Shown one piece after another: positions 18,172-27,446 of a DNA stretch of 64,000 bases (its first letter is position 1; each line of letters begins with the position of its first letter). The DNA lies in NCBI GenBank assembly GCA_964521715.1, contig CAZFSS010000014.1, positions 20,761-84,760 of the forward strand, read 5' to 3'. Below the pieces are notes generated by a model that did not search any database, was not told where the DNA came from, and worked only from the letters and a program-made list of their open reading frames with translations. Origin of the DNA: DAOVRD01 sp964521715 (GTDB lineage Bacteria > Planctomycetota > Brocadiia > SM23-32). The translations under genes and the position numbers were made by a program.

Positions 18172-19383
18172 CTATGGGCTGCCTCTCGCCGCCAGAACGG
18201 CCACGACGATGAGGGCGATGACTCCGACGATCACCAGGCCGAGGATGATGGCCGTGGCCTGGTGGCGGCGTCGGCGGAGCGTGTCCATCAGCTCGGCTTG
18301 TTCCCTCTCCTCGGTGTCGTCTTCCTGGTAGACGACGAAATCGTCGGGTCCGAAAAGCTCTATCTCGCTGGTGCTTCGCTCCTCCTCGACCAGCATGCCG
18401 CTTTCGTCAACCGCGGACTCCGACTCTTCGTCGTCTTCGATCTTGAGCGCGGTGGCGAAGCTCAGTTCGTCCAGGACCCGGCGCAGCTCGTCCTCGTTCT
18501 CGATCCCTGCCCCTACGTCGCTGAATCCCCCTGCGGCCGGCTCCTTGCCCTCGAGGACTTGCTCGACGTCCGCAATCACGGCCTCGTAGTTCTGGTATCT
18601 TTCCTCGCGCTGCTTGGCCATCATCTTGCAGATGATGGAGGAGACGTCCCGTGGCAGGCTGGAGCGGATCTCCCGCGGAGGAACCAGTGGGGCGCTGAGG
18701 TGCTGCGCGATGACCTCCATGGCCGTATCGCCCAGGAAGGGCGGCCGCCCCGTGACCAGGTGGTAGAACGTCGCGCCCAGGGCGTAGATGTCCGAGCGCA
18801 GGTCGAGATCGGCCGCGGACTGTATCTGCTCGGGACTCATGTAGTTGGGCGTGCCGACCGTGTGCAGCTCCTGGGTCAGCTCGGCCATGCCTTTGATGCT
18901 CAGCTTCGCCAGCCCCAGGTCGGTCACCCGGATGCGGCCCGAGCTCTCTATCATGAGGTTGCTGGGCTTGACGTCGCGGTGGATCACGTCCCGAGCGGCG
19001 GCGTAGGCGAGGCCTATGGCGGCCTGGCGGACGATCTCGGCCGCCTCGCGCCAGTGCAGGCCCCTCTTGTGGTCCCGGATCTGCTGGCGGCAGCTCGGCC
19101 CGTCAACGTAGTCCATCACCATGTAATGAAAGCCGCCCTCAACGCCGCAGTCAATGACGCGCACGATGTTCGGGTGCTGCAACCAGGCGGCCATGCGGGC
19201 CTCGCGCAGGAAGCGCTCGGCGTACTGAGGCTTGCTCTCGGAAAGCCTCTTGCGCAGGACCTTTACCGCAACGGGCATGTCCAGCCCCTCGTGCTTGGCC
19301 AGGTACACGACGGCCGTTGCTCCGCGGCCGATCCTGCGCAGCACCTTGCACTTGCCGAACTTGTCCGGAACCTGCTCCGCCAT
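18172..19383 (-). CDS. Serine/threonine protein kinase with C-terminal membrane anchor
   Basis: 403 aa; ATG 19383 is preceded by AGGAGG. Hanks-type kinase: glycine loop IGRGATAVVY (18-27), Lys41, catalytic HRDVKPSN (Asp137), DLG in place of DFG at 155-157, and GTPNYMSPEQ activation segment. The kinase domain ends near 285. A long acidic linker (many D/E, ~300-370) leads to a single transmembrane helix near 378-398 and a very short external tail, so there is no PASTA or other sensor domain. This architecture is common in planctomycetes. Divergent from the SmpA-like lipoprotein gene with a shared 185-bp promoter region. Confidence 0.9.
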   Translation of the reverse strand: MAEQVPDKFGKCKVLRRIGRGATAVVYLAKHEGLDMPVAVKVLRKRLSESKPQYAERFLREARMAAWLQHPNIVRVIDCGVEGGFHYMVMDYVDGPSCRQQIRDHKRGLHWREAAEIVRQAAIGLAYAAARDVIHRDVKPSNLMIESSGRIRVTDLGLAKLSIKGMAELTQELHTVGTPNYMSPEQIQSAADLDLRSDIYALGATFYHLVTGRPPFLGDTAMEVIAQHLSAPLVPPREIRSSLPRDVSSIICKMMAKQREERYQNYEAVIADVEQVLEGKEPAAGGFSDVGAGIENEDELRRVLDELSFATALKIEDDEESESAVDESGMLVEEERSTSEIELFGPDDFVVYQEDDTEEREQAELMDTLRRRRHQATAIILGLVIVGVIALIVVAVLAARGSP

Positions 19384-19410
19384 GCCCCGCCTCCTGGACC
19401 CACTGATGGC

Positions 19411-19440
19411 ATTATAGGGCAAACATGCGGCCTGAGGCAA
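19411..19440 (-). promoter_or_regulatory. Sigma-70 promoter for the kinase gene
   Basis: Minus strand TTGCCT (19440-19435), 18-base spacer, perfect TATAAT (19416-19411); the predicted start of transcription is about 20 bases before the kinase ATG. Confidence 0.55.
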
Positions 19441-19469
19441 CAATCGGCTGCCATGGGGCCCGGGCCGAG

Positions 19470-19498
19470 TTGTTTTCCCGCGCCCCCTGTGCTATCTT
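19470..19498 (+). promoter_or_regulatory. Possible sigma-70 promoter for the lipoprotein gene
   Basis: TTGTTT and TATCTT with a 17-base spacer, about 70 bp before ATG 19569, divergent from the kinase promoter. Confidence 0.4.
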
Positions 19499-19568
19499 CG
19501 TAGCCCGATAGTCCGCCATGCTTTGGAGCGAGAGCGGACCGACTGCCCCGATGACTGGGAGGAGGGCC

Positions 19569-19946
19569 ATGGCTCACTTGTGCCGACGTCTGCTCGCTAC
19601 GCTGGGCCTGTCCATCGTGCTGGTCAGCTCGGCGTGTTGCGTCGTCTCGCGCTCCGTGGACACGCAAGTGACGGGGGAGGCAGTGCTTACGGGCGGCCTG
19701 GGCGCCGCCCAGGAGGGCGTCACCACTCGGGACGACATCGTGCGTGCCTTCGGCGCCCCCACGCAGACGATGAAGCTTGAGGGCGGCAGCGAGGTGCTCG
19801 TCTACGTATGCGAACGACGGGACAGGGGCGACTTCACGGTGCTTCTCCTGATCCACTGGGAGACGAAAGCGACCCGCCTGGCCCGTTACTGCTTCGAGTT
19901 CAAGGACGGGTCGCTCGTGCGCTACTGGAAGGAGGATGCCCTGTGA
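19569..19946 (+). CDS. SmpA/BamE-like small lipoprotein
   Basis: 125 aa; ATG 19569 follows GGAGG. Signal peptide with lipobox-like SSAC (LGLSIVLVSSAC). The mature part contains GVTTRDDIVRAFGAPTQ, the G-x-T-x-x-D-V-x-x-x-x-G-x-P signature of the SmpA/OmlA/BamE domain, then an antiparallel beta region. In Proteobacteria this domain belongs to the outer-membrane assembly complex; here the role is only inferred from the fold. Divergently paired with a membrane kinase. Confidence 0.65.
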   Translation: MAHLCRRLLATLGLSIVLVSSACCVVSRSVDTQVTGEAVLTGGLGAAQEGVTTRDDIVRAFGAPTQTMKLEGGSEVLVYVCERRDRGDFTVLLLIHWETKATRLARYCFEFKDGSLVRYWKEDAL

Positions 19947-19984
19947 CGCACGCGGCCGCACGGTCGTCTCGGACGTAGAAGAGG

Positions 19985-20200
19985 ATGCCTGTGCCCGAGC
20001 TGTTCAAGCGGAGCGAGTGCAACCCGCTGATCTCGACGCACGACCTCCCTTACCAGGCGAACGTCGTCTTCCCTTGCGGCGGATTCGTCCGGGAGGGCGA
20101 GCTGTGGGTCTACTACGGCGCGTGCGATTCCTCGATCTGCCTGGCGACGGCACGGATCGAGGATCTGCTGGAGGTCGTTCTGGCTGAGAGGGTCGAATGA
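19985..20200 (+). pseudogene. Collapsed GH130 glycosidase/phosphorylase remnant (N- and C-terminal ends fused)
   Basis: 71 aa. The start ELFKRSECNPLISTHDLPYQ resembles the N-terminus of GH130 mannoside phosphorylases/hydrolases. The remainder NVVFPCGGFVREGELWVYYG, then ACDSSICLATARIEDLLE, is the GH130 C-terminus. The ~230 residues normally between them, with the five-bladed propeller and catalytic Asp, are absent while the frame stays open. The stop overlaps the next ATG (ATGA), so the fragment may still be translated to couple the downstream gene. Alternatively it is a genuine mini-protein, which I consider less likely. Confidence 0.65.
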
Positions 20201-21552
20201 GGACGGGCAAGGCTGCGACCATCTGGCTGCTGGCGGCGCTGCTGGCGTGTCAGGGCCCCGCGGCGCGCGCCGGGGAAGCTCGGGAGCGCCCCAGGATGAG
20301 GGACCTCATCGGCGTCTGCGGCCACTACTACTTCGACGGCCCCACCTTCGCGCCGGCGGCTCGCCACGTCCGCAACTACCACTCGCTCAACTGGGACCTG
20401 GACGTCGCGAAGCCCTATCAGGACCCACCGTATCCGTTCGCCCTCAACCGGGTCAACTGGGAGGATCTCTACGGGGGGTGGCGGCAGGCTGGCTTCGAGA
20501 TAGACGCATGCATCATGATCGGCGGCTTCAAGCCGGAGGACTGGGTCTCGCCGGCCGAGAGCGCCTACGGATACGGCAAGGCATTCGCCCGGTTCTTCGG
20601 GCCGTCCGGCAAGGCGCTGGTCACCGCGGCCGAGCTGGGCAACGAGCCGGGCAAGTACTCGGACGAGCAGTACCGGACGATCGCCCATGCCCTCGCGCGC
20701 GGCCTTCGGGAGGGCGATCCGAAGCTTCGGATCGCCACGGCCTCCGTAACCGTCGGCCAGAGCGGCGATTACGCCAAAAGCGTCGCCTGCTACGACGGCT
20801 GGCTGGACCTGGTTGACATCCTGAACGTGCATACCTACGCCATCAAGGGCGAGTGGCCGAACGAGGTCCGGACCCATCCGGAAGACGCGGAGTGCGGGTT
20901 CCTGAAAGCCGTCCGGGACGTCATCGCCTGGCGGGACGGGAATGCTCCCGACAAGCAGGTCTGGGTGACCGAGTTCGGCTGGGACGCGCACGGCCCCGAA
21001 GGAGTGCCGCCGCAGCAGGGCGTGCCCATTACCGAGCGCCCATCCGAGTTCGGGCGCCTTCAGCAGGCGCAGTACCTGGCGAGGGGCTACCTGCTCTTCG
21101 CCGCTCTCGGCGTGGATCGGGCCTACATGTTCTGGTACCAGGACGAAGGCCCGGAGAAGGGATTGCATAACGCGGACGGCCTGATCTCGAAGGGCGTCAA
21201 GCAACCCGCTTTCTACGCGCAGGCTTCCCTGAAGCAGGAGCTGGGCGATTACGCGTTCGCGCGGGTGTTGGCGGCCGACCCCGGCGGCGTCTACGCCTAC
21301 CTGTTCGAGGCGGACGCGGAGCGGGCCTGCGTGGCCGTCTGGAGCCCCACGCGGAACGGCGAAGAGCGGCAGTGCGGCCTCGATCTGGCGGCTTGCGGCC
21401 TGAGCGGATTCACCGTGATGCGCTGCGTGGAGCTGGCGCTTGATGCGTCGGGCGGGAAGGACGTGCCCGTCCTGGCGGATGGCGGCGCGCTCCACGTCGC
21501 GGCCACGGGCACGCCGCGCCTGATGTTCGTCCGGCAGCGGCAGGGCCCCTGA
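20197..21552 (+). CDS. Secreted clan GH-A glycosidase-like protein (GH39/GH5-type)
   Basis: 451 aa with a signal peptide (AATIWLLAALLACQGPAARA). TIM-barrel with the two clan GH-A glutamates: acid/base Glu150 in AAELGNEPG and nucleophile Glu259 in VWVTEFGWDAHG. DILNVHTY lies before it as in GH39/GH5 relatives. A small beta-sandwich closes the protein (ERACVAVWSPTRNGEERQCG). Likely hydrolyses an extracellular or periplasmic polysaccharide; family number is not certain. Overlaps the GH130 remnant by 4 bp. Confidence 0.75.
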   Translation: MRTGKAATIWLLAALLACQGPAARAGEARERPRMRDLIGVCGHYYFDGPTFAPAARHVRNYHSLNWDLDVAKPYQDPPYPFALNRVNWEDLYGGWRQAGFEIDACIMIGGFKPEDWVSPAESAYGYGKAFARFFGPSGKALVTAAELGNEPGKYSDEQYRTIAHALARGLREGDPKLRIATASVTVGQSGDYAKSVACYDGWLDLVDILNVHTYAIKGEWPNEVRTHPEDAECGFLKAVRDVIAWRDGNAPDKQVWVTEFGWDAHGPEGVPPQQGVPITERPSEFGRLQQAQYLARGYLLFAALGVDRAYMFWYQDEGPEKGLHNADGLISKGVKQPAFYAQASLKQELGDYAFARVLAADPGGVYAYLFEADAERACVAVWSPTRNGEERQCGLDLAACGLSGFTVMRCVELALDASGGKDVPVLADGGALHVAATGTPRLMFVRQRQGP

Positions 21553-21782
21553 GCGGCGGCCGAGGGCGGCAACGGACGCCGCGGTGGCAATTCCGACCGT
21601 TTGCCTGCGCCGCGGCGAATATCCGCTTGCTGCCGGGCGTACAGGAGCATGAGACCGGCCATGTCGTCAGCGCCGGAGACGGGTCGGCGTGCGTTCGAGC
21701 TTGCAGGCGGTTCCGGTTAGAATAGGAGCGGAGCGCTCGCCTGTCTGCGGAGCGGATCGGTAACTCTTGGGAGGGCCCATGA

Positions 21783-23576
21783 ATGAAGAGGGTAAGCGTT
21801 TTGTGCGTCGTTGCCGTCTTGATGGCCTCAGCCGTGGCATATGGTCAGACGCCGCCTGTGGACAGGCTGCCGGAGGGGGTGGTCGCCGTCATCGAGAGCC
21901 CCAACCTGACGCTCCTTGAACAGGGCCTGGCAGGTTTCGTGCAGCAGGTCTCGCCTGAGACGCTTGTCCCGCCAATAGGCATGATGCTGGTCGCCCAGGC
22001 GCTCAAGACCGGAGATCCTCTCAGCGTGGACATGCAGCAGCCCTTCCGGGTGGTTGTGCTCGCGCCGCCGCGCCATACGAGTCCGGTTCTTGTCTGCAGC
22101 GTCCCCGACGCCGGCCGGTACCTGAGCAGCCTGGAGGGCACGATGCTGCAGAAGCAAGCAGATGAGGGTAACGTACACATCTATGCCGACGGGGGCCAGC
22201 AGTTCGTCGTGGGAACGGCGGGCACCCAGGTCGCCGTCTCGAACGATGTTGAGGCCGTCAAGACCGTGGTCGGCCTCATCGAGGGCGGCAGCTTGCCGGC
22301 CGGGCCCCTGTTTGAGGACTGCGACCTGGGCGCGGCGGTCCGCGTGAAGAAGCTGCTCGACGCCCTCGACGCGATGGGGCAGAACCCCTTCGAGCAGGTG
22401 CGTCAGAATCTGCCTTCCCCGGACTCGATGGCCCCTGGCGTAGGCATGAACGCACAGCAGGGAATGAAGATGCTCAAGGCCGAGCTGGACGCGGCCGAGG
22501 CGATCGCCGGGCAGGTGGACGCTCTGAACCTCGCCATCGCGTTGAAGCCGGACGCCATCGTCGTGACGTCCTACATGCGTCCCGTGGCCGGAAGCGGCCT
22601 CGCCAACTACGTGGCCAGCGTTCCGGAGGGCGATCTGGAGCTTCTGCGTTACGTGCCCGCCGATTCCGTTGCCGTCGTGGGCTTGAAGATCGGGGACCTG
22701 GGGCCGTTCATGAACTGGTACGCCGGCTTCATGGAGGCCACCATGCCGACGGCGGGCGAGGGAACTCCGATGCCGGCGTTCGTGGATCTCATGCGAAAGA
22801 GCGCTTCACTGATGGGGCACGAACTGGCTCTGGGCTTCGCCATCGGCGAACAGGGCCATCTGAGAGTCGTTGAGGCGGCCGCCATCACCGATCCTGCCGC
22901 GATGCAGGAGTTCGTCCAGCAGGCCGTGCAGCAGATGCCGGGCCTGATGGCCCGCTACGAGCAGATGGGCATGAAGATGTCGTTCAACGTCACGCCGAAC
23001 GCACTCTCCTACGGCGGCCATGACTTGACCGAGCTCGACTTCGGCATACAGTTCGTGCCCGTCGCGGGGATGCCCGGCGGCGAACAGATGGCCGCCATGC
23101 AGCAGAAGATGATCGAGCTCATGTATGGTCCGGAGATGAAAGGTTACTGGACCTACCTGGACGGCAATCTGGTCTACGTGCAGGGCGACGGGGCGCTGGA
23201 CTGCCTGAAGCAGGTCATAGACGGCGCCATCCGGCCGGCGGCCGGCTCCGACCGGCTCGCTGAGGCGACGATGGGCATGCCGTCCGGTCCGAGGAGTGTC
23301 GCCTACTTCTCGCTCAGCGATTTCGCCAATTGGATGGTCAAGGTCGTGCAGGCCGTGGTCGCGCAGCAGGCCGGACAGGTGCCGCCGCAGCTGGCCGCCA
23401 TGAAGTTCGATGCCGGCCCGGCAATCGGCGGCGCCAGCTGGGTCGCCGACGGCGTCGTTCGGAAGCAGTGCCGTATCCCCGTCGCCGCCGTGCGGCCCAT
23501 CGTGGCCGGGATACAGAAGGCTGTCGCGACGCCGGCGCCGGTGCCGGCGCCGGCGGCGGTCGAGCAGACTCCGTGA
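21783..23576 (+). CDS. Large secreted protein of unknown function
   Basis: 597 aa; signal peptide VSVLCVVAVLMASAVAYG with cleavage before QTPPV. The body alternates alpha and beta segments in repeating blocks (FRVVVLAPP, VLVCSVPD, FVVGTAGTQVAVSNDVEAVK; later DSVAVVGLKIGDLG, LVYVQGDGALDCLKQV), reminiscent of DUF3352-like exported proteins of planctomycetes. Methionine and glutamine are frequent. The C-terminus is a short Pro/Ala linker (TPAPVPAPAAVEQTP). No enzyme motif recognised. GGGAGG lies 10-15 bases upstream. Followed after 95 bp by the ABC importer. Confidence 0.6.
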   Translation: MKRVSVLCVVAVLMASAVAYGQTPPVDRLPEGVVAVIESPNLTLLEQGLAGFVQQVSPETLVPPIGMMLVAQALKTGDPLSVDMQQPFRVVVLAPPRHTSPVLVCSVPDAGRYLSSLEGTMLQKQADEGNVHIYADGGQQFVVGTAGTQVAVSNDVEAVKTVVGLIEGGSLPAGPLFEDCDLGAAVRVKKLLDALDAMGQNPFEQVRQNLPSPDSMAPGVGMNAQQGMKMLKAELDAAEAIAGQVDALNLAIALKPDAIVVTSYMRPVAGSGLANYVASVPEGDLELLRYVPADSVAVVGLKIGDLGPFMNWYAGFMEATMPTAGEGTPMPAFVDLMRKSASLMGHELALGFAIGEQGHLRVVEAAAITDPAAMQEFVQQAVQQMPGLMARYEQMGMKMSFNVTPNALSYGGHDLTELDFGIQFVPVAGMPGGEQMAAMQQKMIELMYGPEMKGYWTYLDGNLVYVQGDGALDCLKQVIDGAIRPAAGSDRLAEATMGMPSGPRSVAYFSLSDFANWMVKVVQAVVAQQAGQVPPQLAAMKFDAGPAIGGASWVADGVVRKQCRIPVAAVRPIVAGIQKAVATPAPVPAPAAVEQTP

Positions 23577-23671
23577 CATCGCGGCTGATCATCGTGCCCG
23601 CCCGGCGGCCCGCGACGCTGCCGGGCGGGCTGCACTTCGCCCACTTGCATCGCACTCAGGGGGCCTCTCGG

Positions 23672-25450
23672 ATGGGGACGCTACCTCCCAGGGCAGGGCG
23701 CTGTCTGGCGGCGCTGCTGGCGGTCGGTGCGGTCCTGTGCCTTGCGTCCTGCGGGCGGAAGGACGAGGGAAGGCCGACCGCTGACGTCTCTGTGCTGCCC
23801 CGCGAGCAGACGCTCTACGTCGCCGGCCTGCAATGGGGGTCGCCTTCGACCTTCAGCCCCATCTCCGCCGATCCCGACTGGCCCGTGGGCGAGGCGCACC
23901 GCGAGCTCATCTACGAGACGCTGTTCGCCTACAACATGGTGACGGGCGAGCTGGAGCCGCTGCTGGCCGAGAGCTACAGATGGGTCGACGATCTGACCCT
24001 CGAGGTTGCGCTGCAGAAGGAGGCCCGGTGGCAGAATGGCGAGCCGTTCACGGCCGCCGACGTCGTCTACACCTACGAGCTCGCGCGCCGGTACGAGCTT
24101 CCGTACAGTGCGTTCTGGGATTACTTCAGCGAGGTGACCGCCTCCGACGAGCACACCGTGACGCTGAAGCTCATTCCGGAGCGGCCCAACCGCCTGATGG
24201 CGCTGGAGTACCTCTGCCACACCAACATGCTGCCGCGCTCGGTGTTCAGCGCGAAGGAAGCGGAGTTCGGCGGCGACGCGACCAGGCTGCGCCAGTGGAC
24301 GAACGAAGATCCCGTCGGCACGGGGCCGTACCGGCTCCACGACTTCTCGCCGGAGAGGATCGTCATCAAGCGGTTCGACGGCTACTGGGGCAAGGAGATA
24401 TGGGGCGTGCCCGCGCCGACCTACATCGTGCACGTCATCTACAAGGGCAACGAATCCGGGAACCTGGCCTTGGAGAGAGGTGACGTGGACCTCTCGCAGC
24501 AGTTCGTCCCCCAGATATGGAAGATGTGGGAGGGGGGCAAGCCGGTCGGCACGTGGCTGAGGCAGCCCCCTTACTTCTACGTGAGCGGCTCGATGCCGTC
24601 CCTGATCTTCAACCTGCACCGCAAGCCCCTGGACGATCCGGCGTTCCGCAGGGCGTTCGCCCACGCGGTCAACTACGGGAAGGTCGCCGAGCTGGCCATG
24701 ACGCGCTACTCGCCCACCATGGTCCCGGGGCTGATCAGCAAGTTCGGGCGCGAGGGCGAGTGCTTCGACGAGGACCTGGCGCGGGAGCAGGGCTGGCGCT
24801 ACGACCCGGACGAGGCCCAGCGGATACTGCTGAAGGCCGGCTACTCCCGGGGCACGGACGGCCGATGGCTGATGCCCGACGGCTCGCCGATCCAGGCGCT
24901 CAAGATGGAATGCCCGCACGGATGGACCGACTGGATGAGCTCGCTGGACATCGTGTCCGCCAACCTCCAGCAGATCGGGCTGGAGGTCCGGGCCGAGTTC
25001 CCCGAGTATCCGCCCTTCTACGACCGGCTCCAGCAGGGCGACTTCGACATGGTGATGTACAACCCGGCCGGTTCCTACTCGCCCGCGCAGCCCTGGCTGA
25101 AGTTCCGCAACGTGATGTCCTCGCGCGGTGTCCCGGCGGTCGGGCAGGGCCCGGCGTTCTGGAACTGGGGGAGGTATGAGAACGAGGAGGCGGAGCCGCT
25201 CCTTGCCCGCGCGGCCGCCGTGGCCGACGAGGCCGAACGCAAGCGCCTCTACCGCGAGCTGAACGCCATCTTCATGCGGGACATCCCCGTCCTGCCGCTG
25301 GAGTATCGGCCGTTCCTGTTCTACGAGTTCAACACCGCCCACTGGCGCAACTTCCCCACGGCGGACGATCCCTACGCCCCGCCCCAGATATGCACGGACG
25401 GCGCAGGCGTCAGGGCCCTCTACCGGATAACGCCCGTCCGGCAGCCATAG
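23672..25450 (+). CDS. ABC transporter substrate-binding lipoprotein (SBP family 5)
   Basis: 592 aa. ATG 23672 has AGGGGG upstream and opens a lipoprotein signal (LAALLAVGAVLCLASC). The mature protein has the family 5 (DppA/OppA) pattern: LIYETLFAYNMVTGELEPLL, WQNGEPFTAADVVYTYE, DPVGTGPYRL and DPAFRRAFAHAVNYGKVAE. It presents ligand to the permeases encoded next. Family 5 proteins bind peptides but in Thermotoga and others also oligosaccharides, which fits the sugar-gene surroundings. First gene of the transporter cluster. Confidence 0.92.
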   Translation: MGTLPPRAGRCLAALLAVGAVLCLASCGRKDEGRPTADVSVLPREQTLYVAGLQWGSPSTFSPISADPDWPVGEAHRELIYETLFAYNMVTGELEPLLAESYRWVDDLTLEVALQKEARWQNGEPFTAADVVYTYELARRYELPYSAFWDYFSEVTASDEHTVTLKLIPERPNRLMALEYLCHTNMLPRSVFSAKEAEFGGDATRLRQWTNEDPVGTGPYRLHDFSPERIVIKRFDGYWGKEIWGVPAPTYIVHVIYKGNESGNLALERGDVDLSQQFVPQIWKMWEGGKPVGTWLRQPPYFYVSGSMPSLIFNLHRKPLDDPAFRRAFAHAVNYGKVAELAMTRYSPTMVPGLISKFGREGECFDEDLAREQGWRYDPDEAQRILLKAGYSRGTDGRWLMPDGSPIQALKMECPHGWTDWMSSLDIVSANLQQIGLEVRAEFPEYPPFYDRLQQGDFDMVMYNPAGSYSPAQPWLKFRNVMSSRGVPAVGQGPAFWNWGRYENEEAEPLLARAAAVADEAERKRLYRELNAIFMRDIPVLPLEYRPFLFYEFNTAHWRNFPTADDPYAPPQICTDGAGVRALYRITPVRQP

Positions 25451-25582
25451 GCCGGGGGCGGCGCGTTCCTACCATCCTGCGTCGGAACCCGGTAGAATGT
25501 CATCCGCCCGAGCGGATCTGCCTTGCGGGGCCGGCGCTCCTTCGGAAGATTGTCCTGCGAACCTTCAGCCCGGATATCGGCA

Positions 25583-26599
25583 TTGCGGCGGTTTGCGTCC
25601 TACATCGGCAAGCGCTTCGGCTGGTACCTGCTCACCTTCGTGTTCGCGCTGGTGCTGAACTTCTACCTGCCGCGCCTGGTGCCGGGCGACCCCATCAGCC
25701 AGATCGTCTCGCAGATCGCAGTCGGCGGCGTCGAAAGCGAGACGATGCGAAAGCTGTACGACACGTACGTCCAGGAGTTCGGGCTGGACAAGTCGCTGCC
25801 GGCGCAGTTCCTCAACTACCTCGGCATGTTGCTGAAGGGCAACCTGGGCACGTCCTTCAGCCAGTACCCCAAGCCCGTGCGCGACATCCTGGCCGAGGCC
25901 CTGCCGTGGTCCTTCGCGCTGCAACTGCCCGCCCTCGTCGTGGGATGGATCGTGGGCAACGTCCTGGGCGCCATAGCCGCATACCGCAAGCGCGTCTTCG
26001 ATCACGTGCTCTTTCCGCTGTCGCTCTTCTTGAACTCGATACCACACTACGCCCTCGGCATCCTGCTGCTGTACTTCGTGGCCGTGGCTCTGGAGTGGTT
26101 CCCCGTCGCCGGCGGCTATGACCAGGCCCTGACCGTCTCCTTCTCGGCGCGGTTCATCGGCAGCGCGGCCTATCATTACATCCTGCCGTTCGCGTCGATC
26201 GTCCTGGTCACGGTGGGGGGCCAGGCCATCGGCATGCGCGAGATGTCCATCTACGAGCTGAACAGCGACTACGTGCTCTACTGCCGGAGCCTGGGCCTGG
26301 GCAGCGGCAGGATCATCCGGTACGTGTTCAAGAACGCCGTGCTGCCGCAGATCACGGGCTTCGCCAGCTCGCTCGGCATGGTCGTGGGCGGATCGCTCGT
26401 GACCGAGATCGTCTTCTCTTACCCCGGGATCGGGCAGTTGCTGTTTACGGCCATCCGCCAGTCGGACTACCCCTTGATCCAGGGATGCACGTTGCTCATC
26501 ACGCTCGCCGTGCTCGGGGCGAACTTCCTGATGGACATCTCTTACGGCCTGATCGACCCGCGGATACGGGCCGCCGAGATGGAGGAGGCCGCCGCATGA
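25583..26599 (+). CDS. ABC transporter permease, DppB type
   Basis: About 338 aa from a TTG at 25583, chosen because the sequence from there (LRRFASYIGKRFGWYLLTFV) aligns with usual DppB N-termini; a longer TTG start at 25523 is possible and there is no ATG. Features: PGDPISQI near the N-terminus, LGLDKSLP-like spacing (EFGLDKSLPAQF), GNLGTSFS, six hydrophobic helices and the EAA loop RSLGLGSGRIIRYVFKNAVLP. Ends FSYPGIGQLLFTAI. A possible -10 (TAGAAT, 25493) lies upstream. Stop overlaps the next ATG. Confidence 0.9.
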   Translation: MRRFASYIGKRFGWYLLTFVFALVLNFYLPRLVPGDPISQIVSQIAVGGVESETMRKLYDTYVQEFGLDKSLPAQFLNYLGMLLKGNLGTSFSQYPKPVRDILAEALPWSFALQLPALVVGWIVGNVLGAIAAYRKRVFDHVLFPLSLFLNSIPHYALGILLLYFVAVALEWFPVAGGYDQALTVSFSARFIGSAAYHYILPFASIVLVTVGGQAIGMREMSIYELNSDYVLYCRSLGLGSGRIIRYVFKNAVLPQITGFASSLGMVVGGSLVTEIVFSYPGIGQLLFTAIRQSDYPLIQGCTLLITLAVLGANFLMDISYGLIDPRIRAAEMEEAAA

Positions 26600-27435
26600 T
26601 CGAGCTGATCAAGAGGGTGTTGACGTCGCCGAAGGCGCGCTCCGGGTGCGTCGTCTTCGCCTTCGTGCTGGCCTTCGGCCTGGTCGGTCCGCTCTGCCTC
26701 GAGGCCAAACCGACGGACATGGTGGGGGAGCTCTACGAGACGCCCTCGATGGAGCGCTGGCTCGGCACGGATAACTTCGGCAGGGACGTCTTCACGCAGC
26801 TCGCCTACGGCACGCGCACTTCCCTGGCGGTGGGACTGCTGGCCGGCCTGATCGCCACCCTGATCGGCACCGCAATGGGATCCGTGGCCGGCTACAAGGG
26901 CGGCCTGCCCGACGCCGTGCTGAACTCCGTGACGAACCTGTTCCTCGTCATACCGCCGTTCGTGGTGCTGATACTGCTGTCCATCAGCCTCAGGACCAGG
27001 AGCGTGGCCGTGCTGGCCGTCATCATCGGTGTGACGAGCTGGCCGTGGGTCTCGCGTTCGGTCCGCGCGCAGGTCTACAGCCTGAAGACGCGGCGCCACG
27101 TGGACATCGCGCGGATCAGCGGATTCGGCACGCCTGCCATCATCGTGCGGGAGATCCTGCCCTACATACTGTCCTACATCGTCATGGCGTTCGTGCTTCA
27201 GGTGGCCTCGGGCATCCTGACCGAGGCGACCCTGAGCATGTTGAGGCTCGGGCCGTATGACGCGGTCTCGCTGGGCACGATGATGTCCTGGGCGCTGATG
27301 TTCGAGGCCGTGCGAGCGCACGCCTGGTGGGCCTTCATCCCGCCCGTGCTGCTGATCGCCGTCATCACCTTCTCGCTCAAGTACATCAACAGCGGCATGG
27401 ACGAGGTATTCAACCCGCGCCTGCGCCGCACGTGA
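26596..27435 (+). CDS. ABC transporter permease, DppC type
   Basis: 279 aa, ATG overlapping the previous stop (ATGA). Typical DppC opening helix (SGCVVFAFVLAFGLVGPL), then HWLGTDxxGRD-like WLGTDNFGRDVFTQLAYGTR, five further membrane helices and the ATPase-contact loop KTRRHVDIARISGFGTPAIIV. Pairs with the DppB-type permease to form the channel. Following it is a heptamer tandem repeat before the ATPase genes. Confidence 0.9.
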   Translation: MIELIKRVLTSPKARSGCVVFAFVLAFGLVGPLCLEAKPTDMVGELYETPSMERWLGTDNFGRDVFTQLAYGTRTSLAVGLLAGLIATLIGTAMGSVAGYKGGLPDAVLNSVTNLFLVIPPFVVLILLSISLRTRSVAVLAVIIGVTSWPWVSRSVRAQVYSLKTRRHVDIARISGFGTPAIIVREILPYILSYIVMAFVLQVASGILTEATLSMLRLGPYDAVSLGTMMSWALMFEAVRAHAWWAFIPPVLLIAVITFSLKYINSGMDEVFNPRLRRT

Positions 27436-27446
27436 GGCATCAGCCG

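Noticed and set aside
21694..21723. Promoter before the large secreted protein (TTCGAG / TAGAAT)
   Set aside because: The -35 is too far from consensus and the better TTGCAG is only 11 bases away from the -10.
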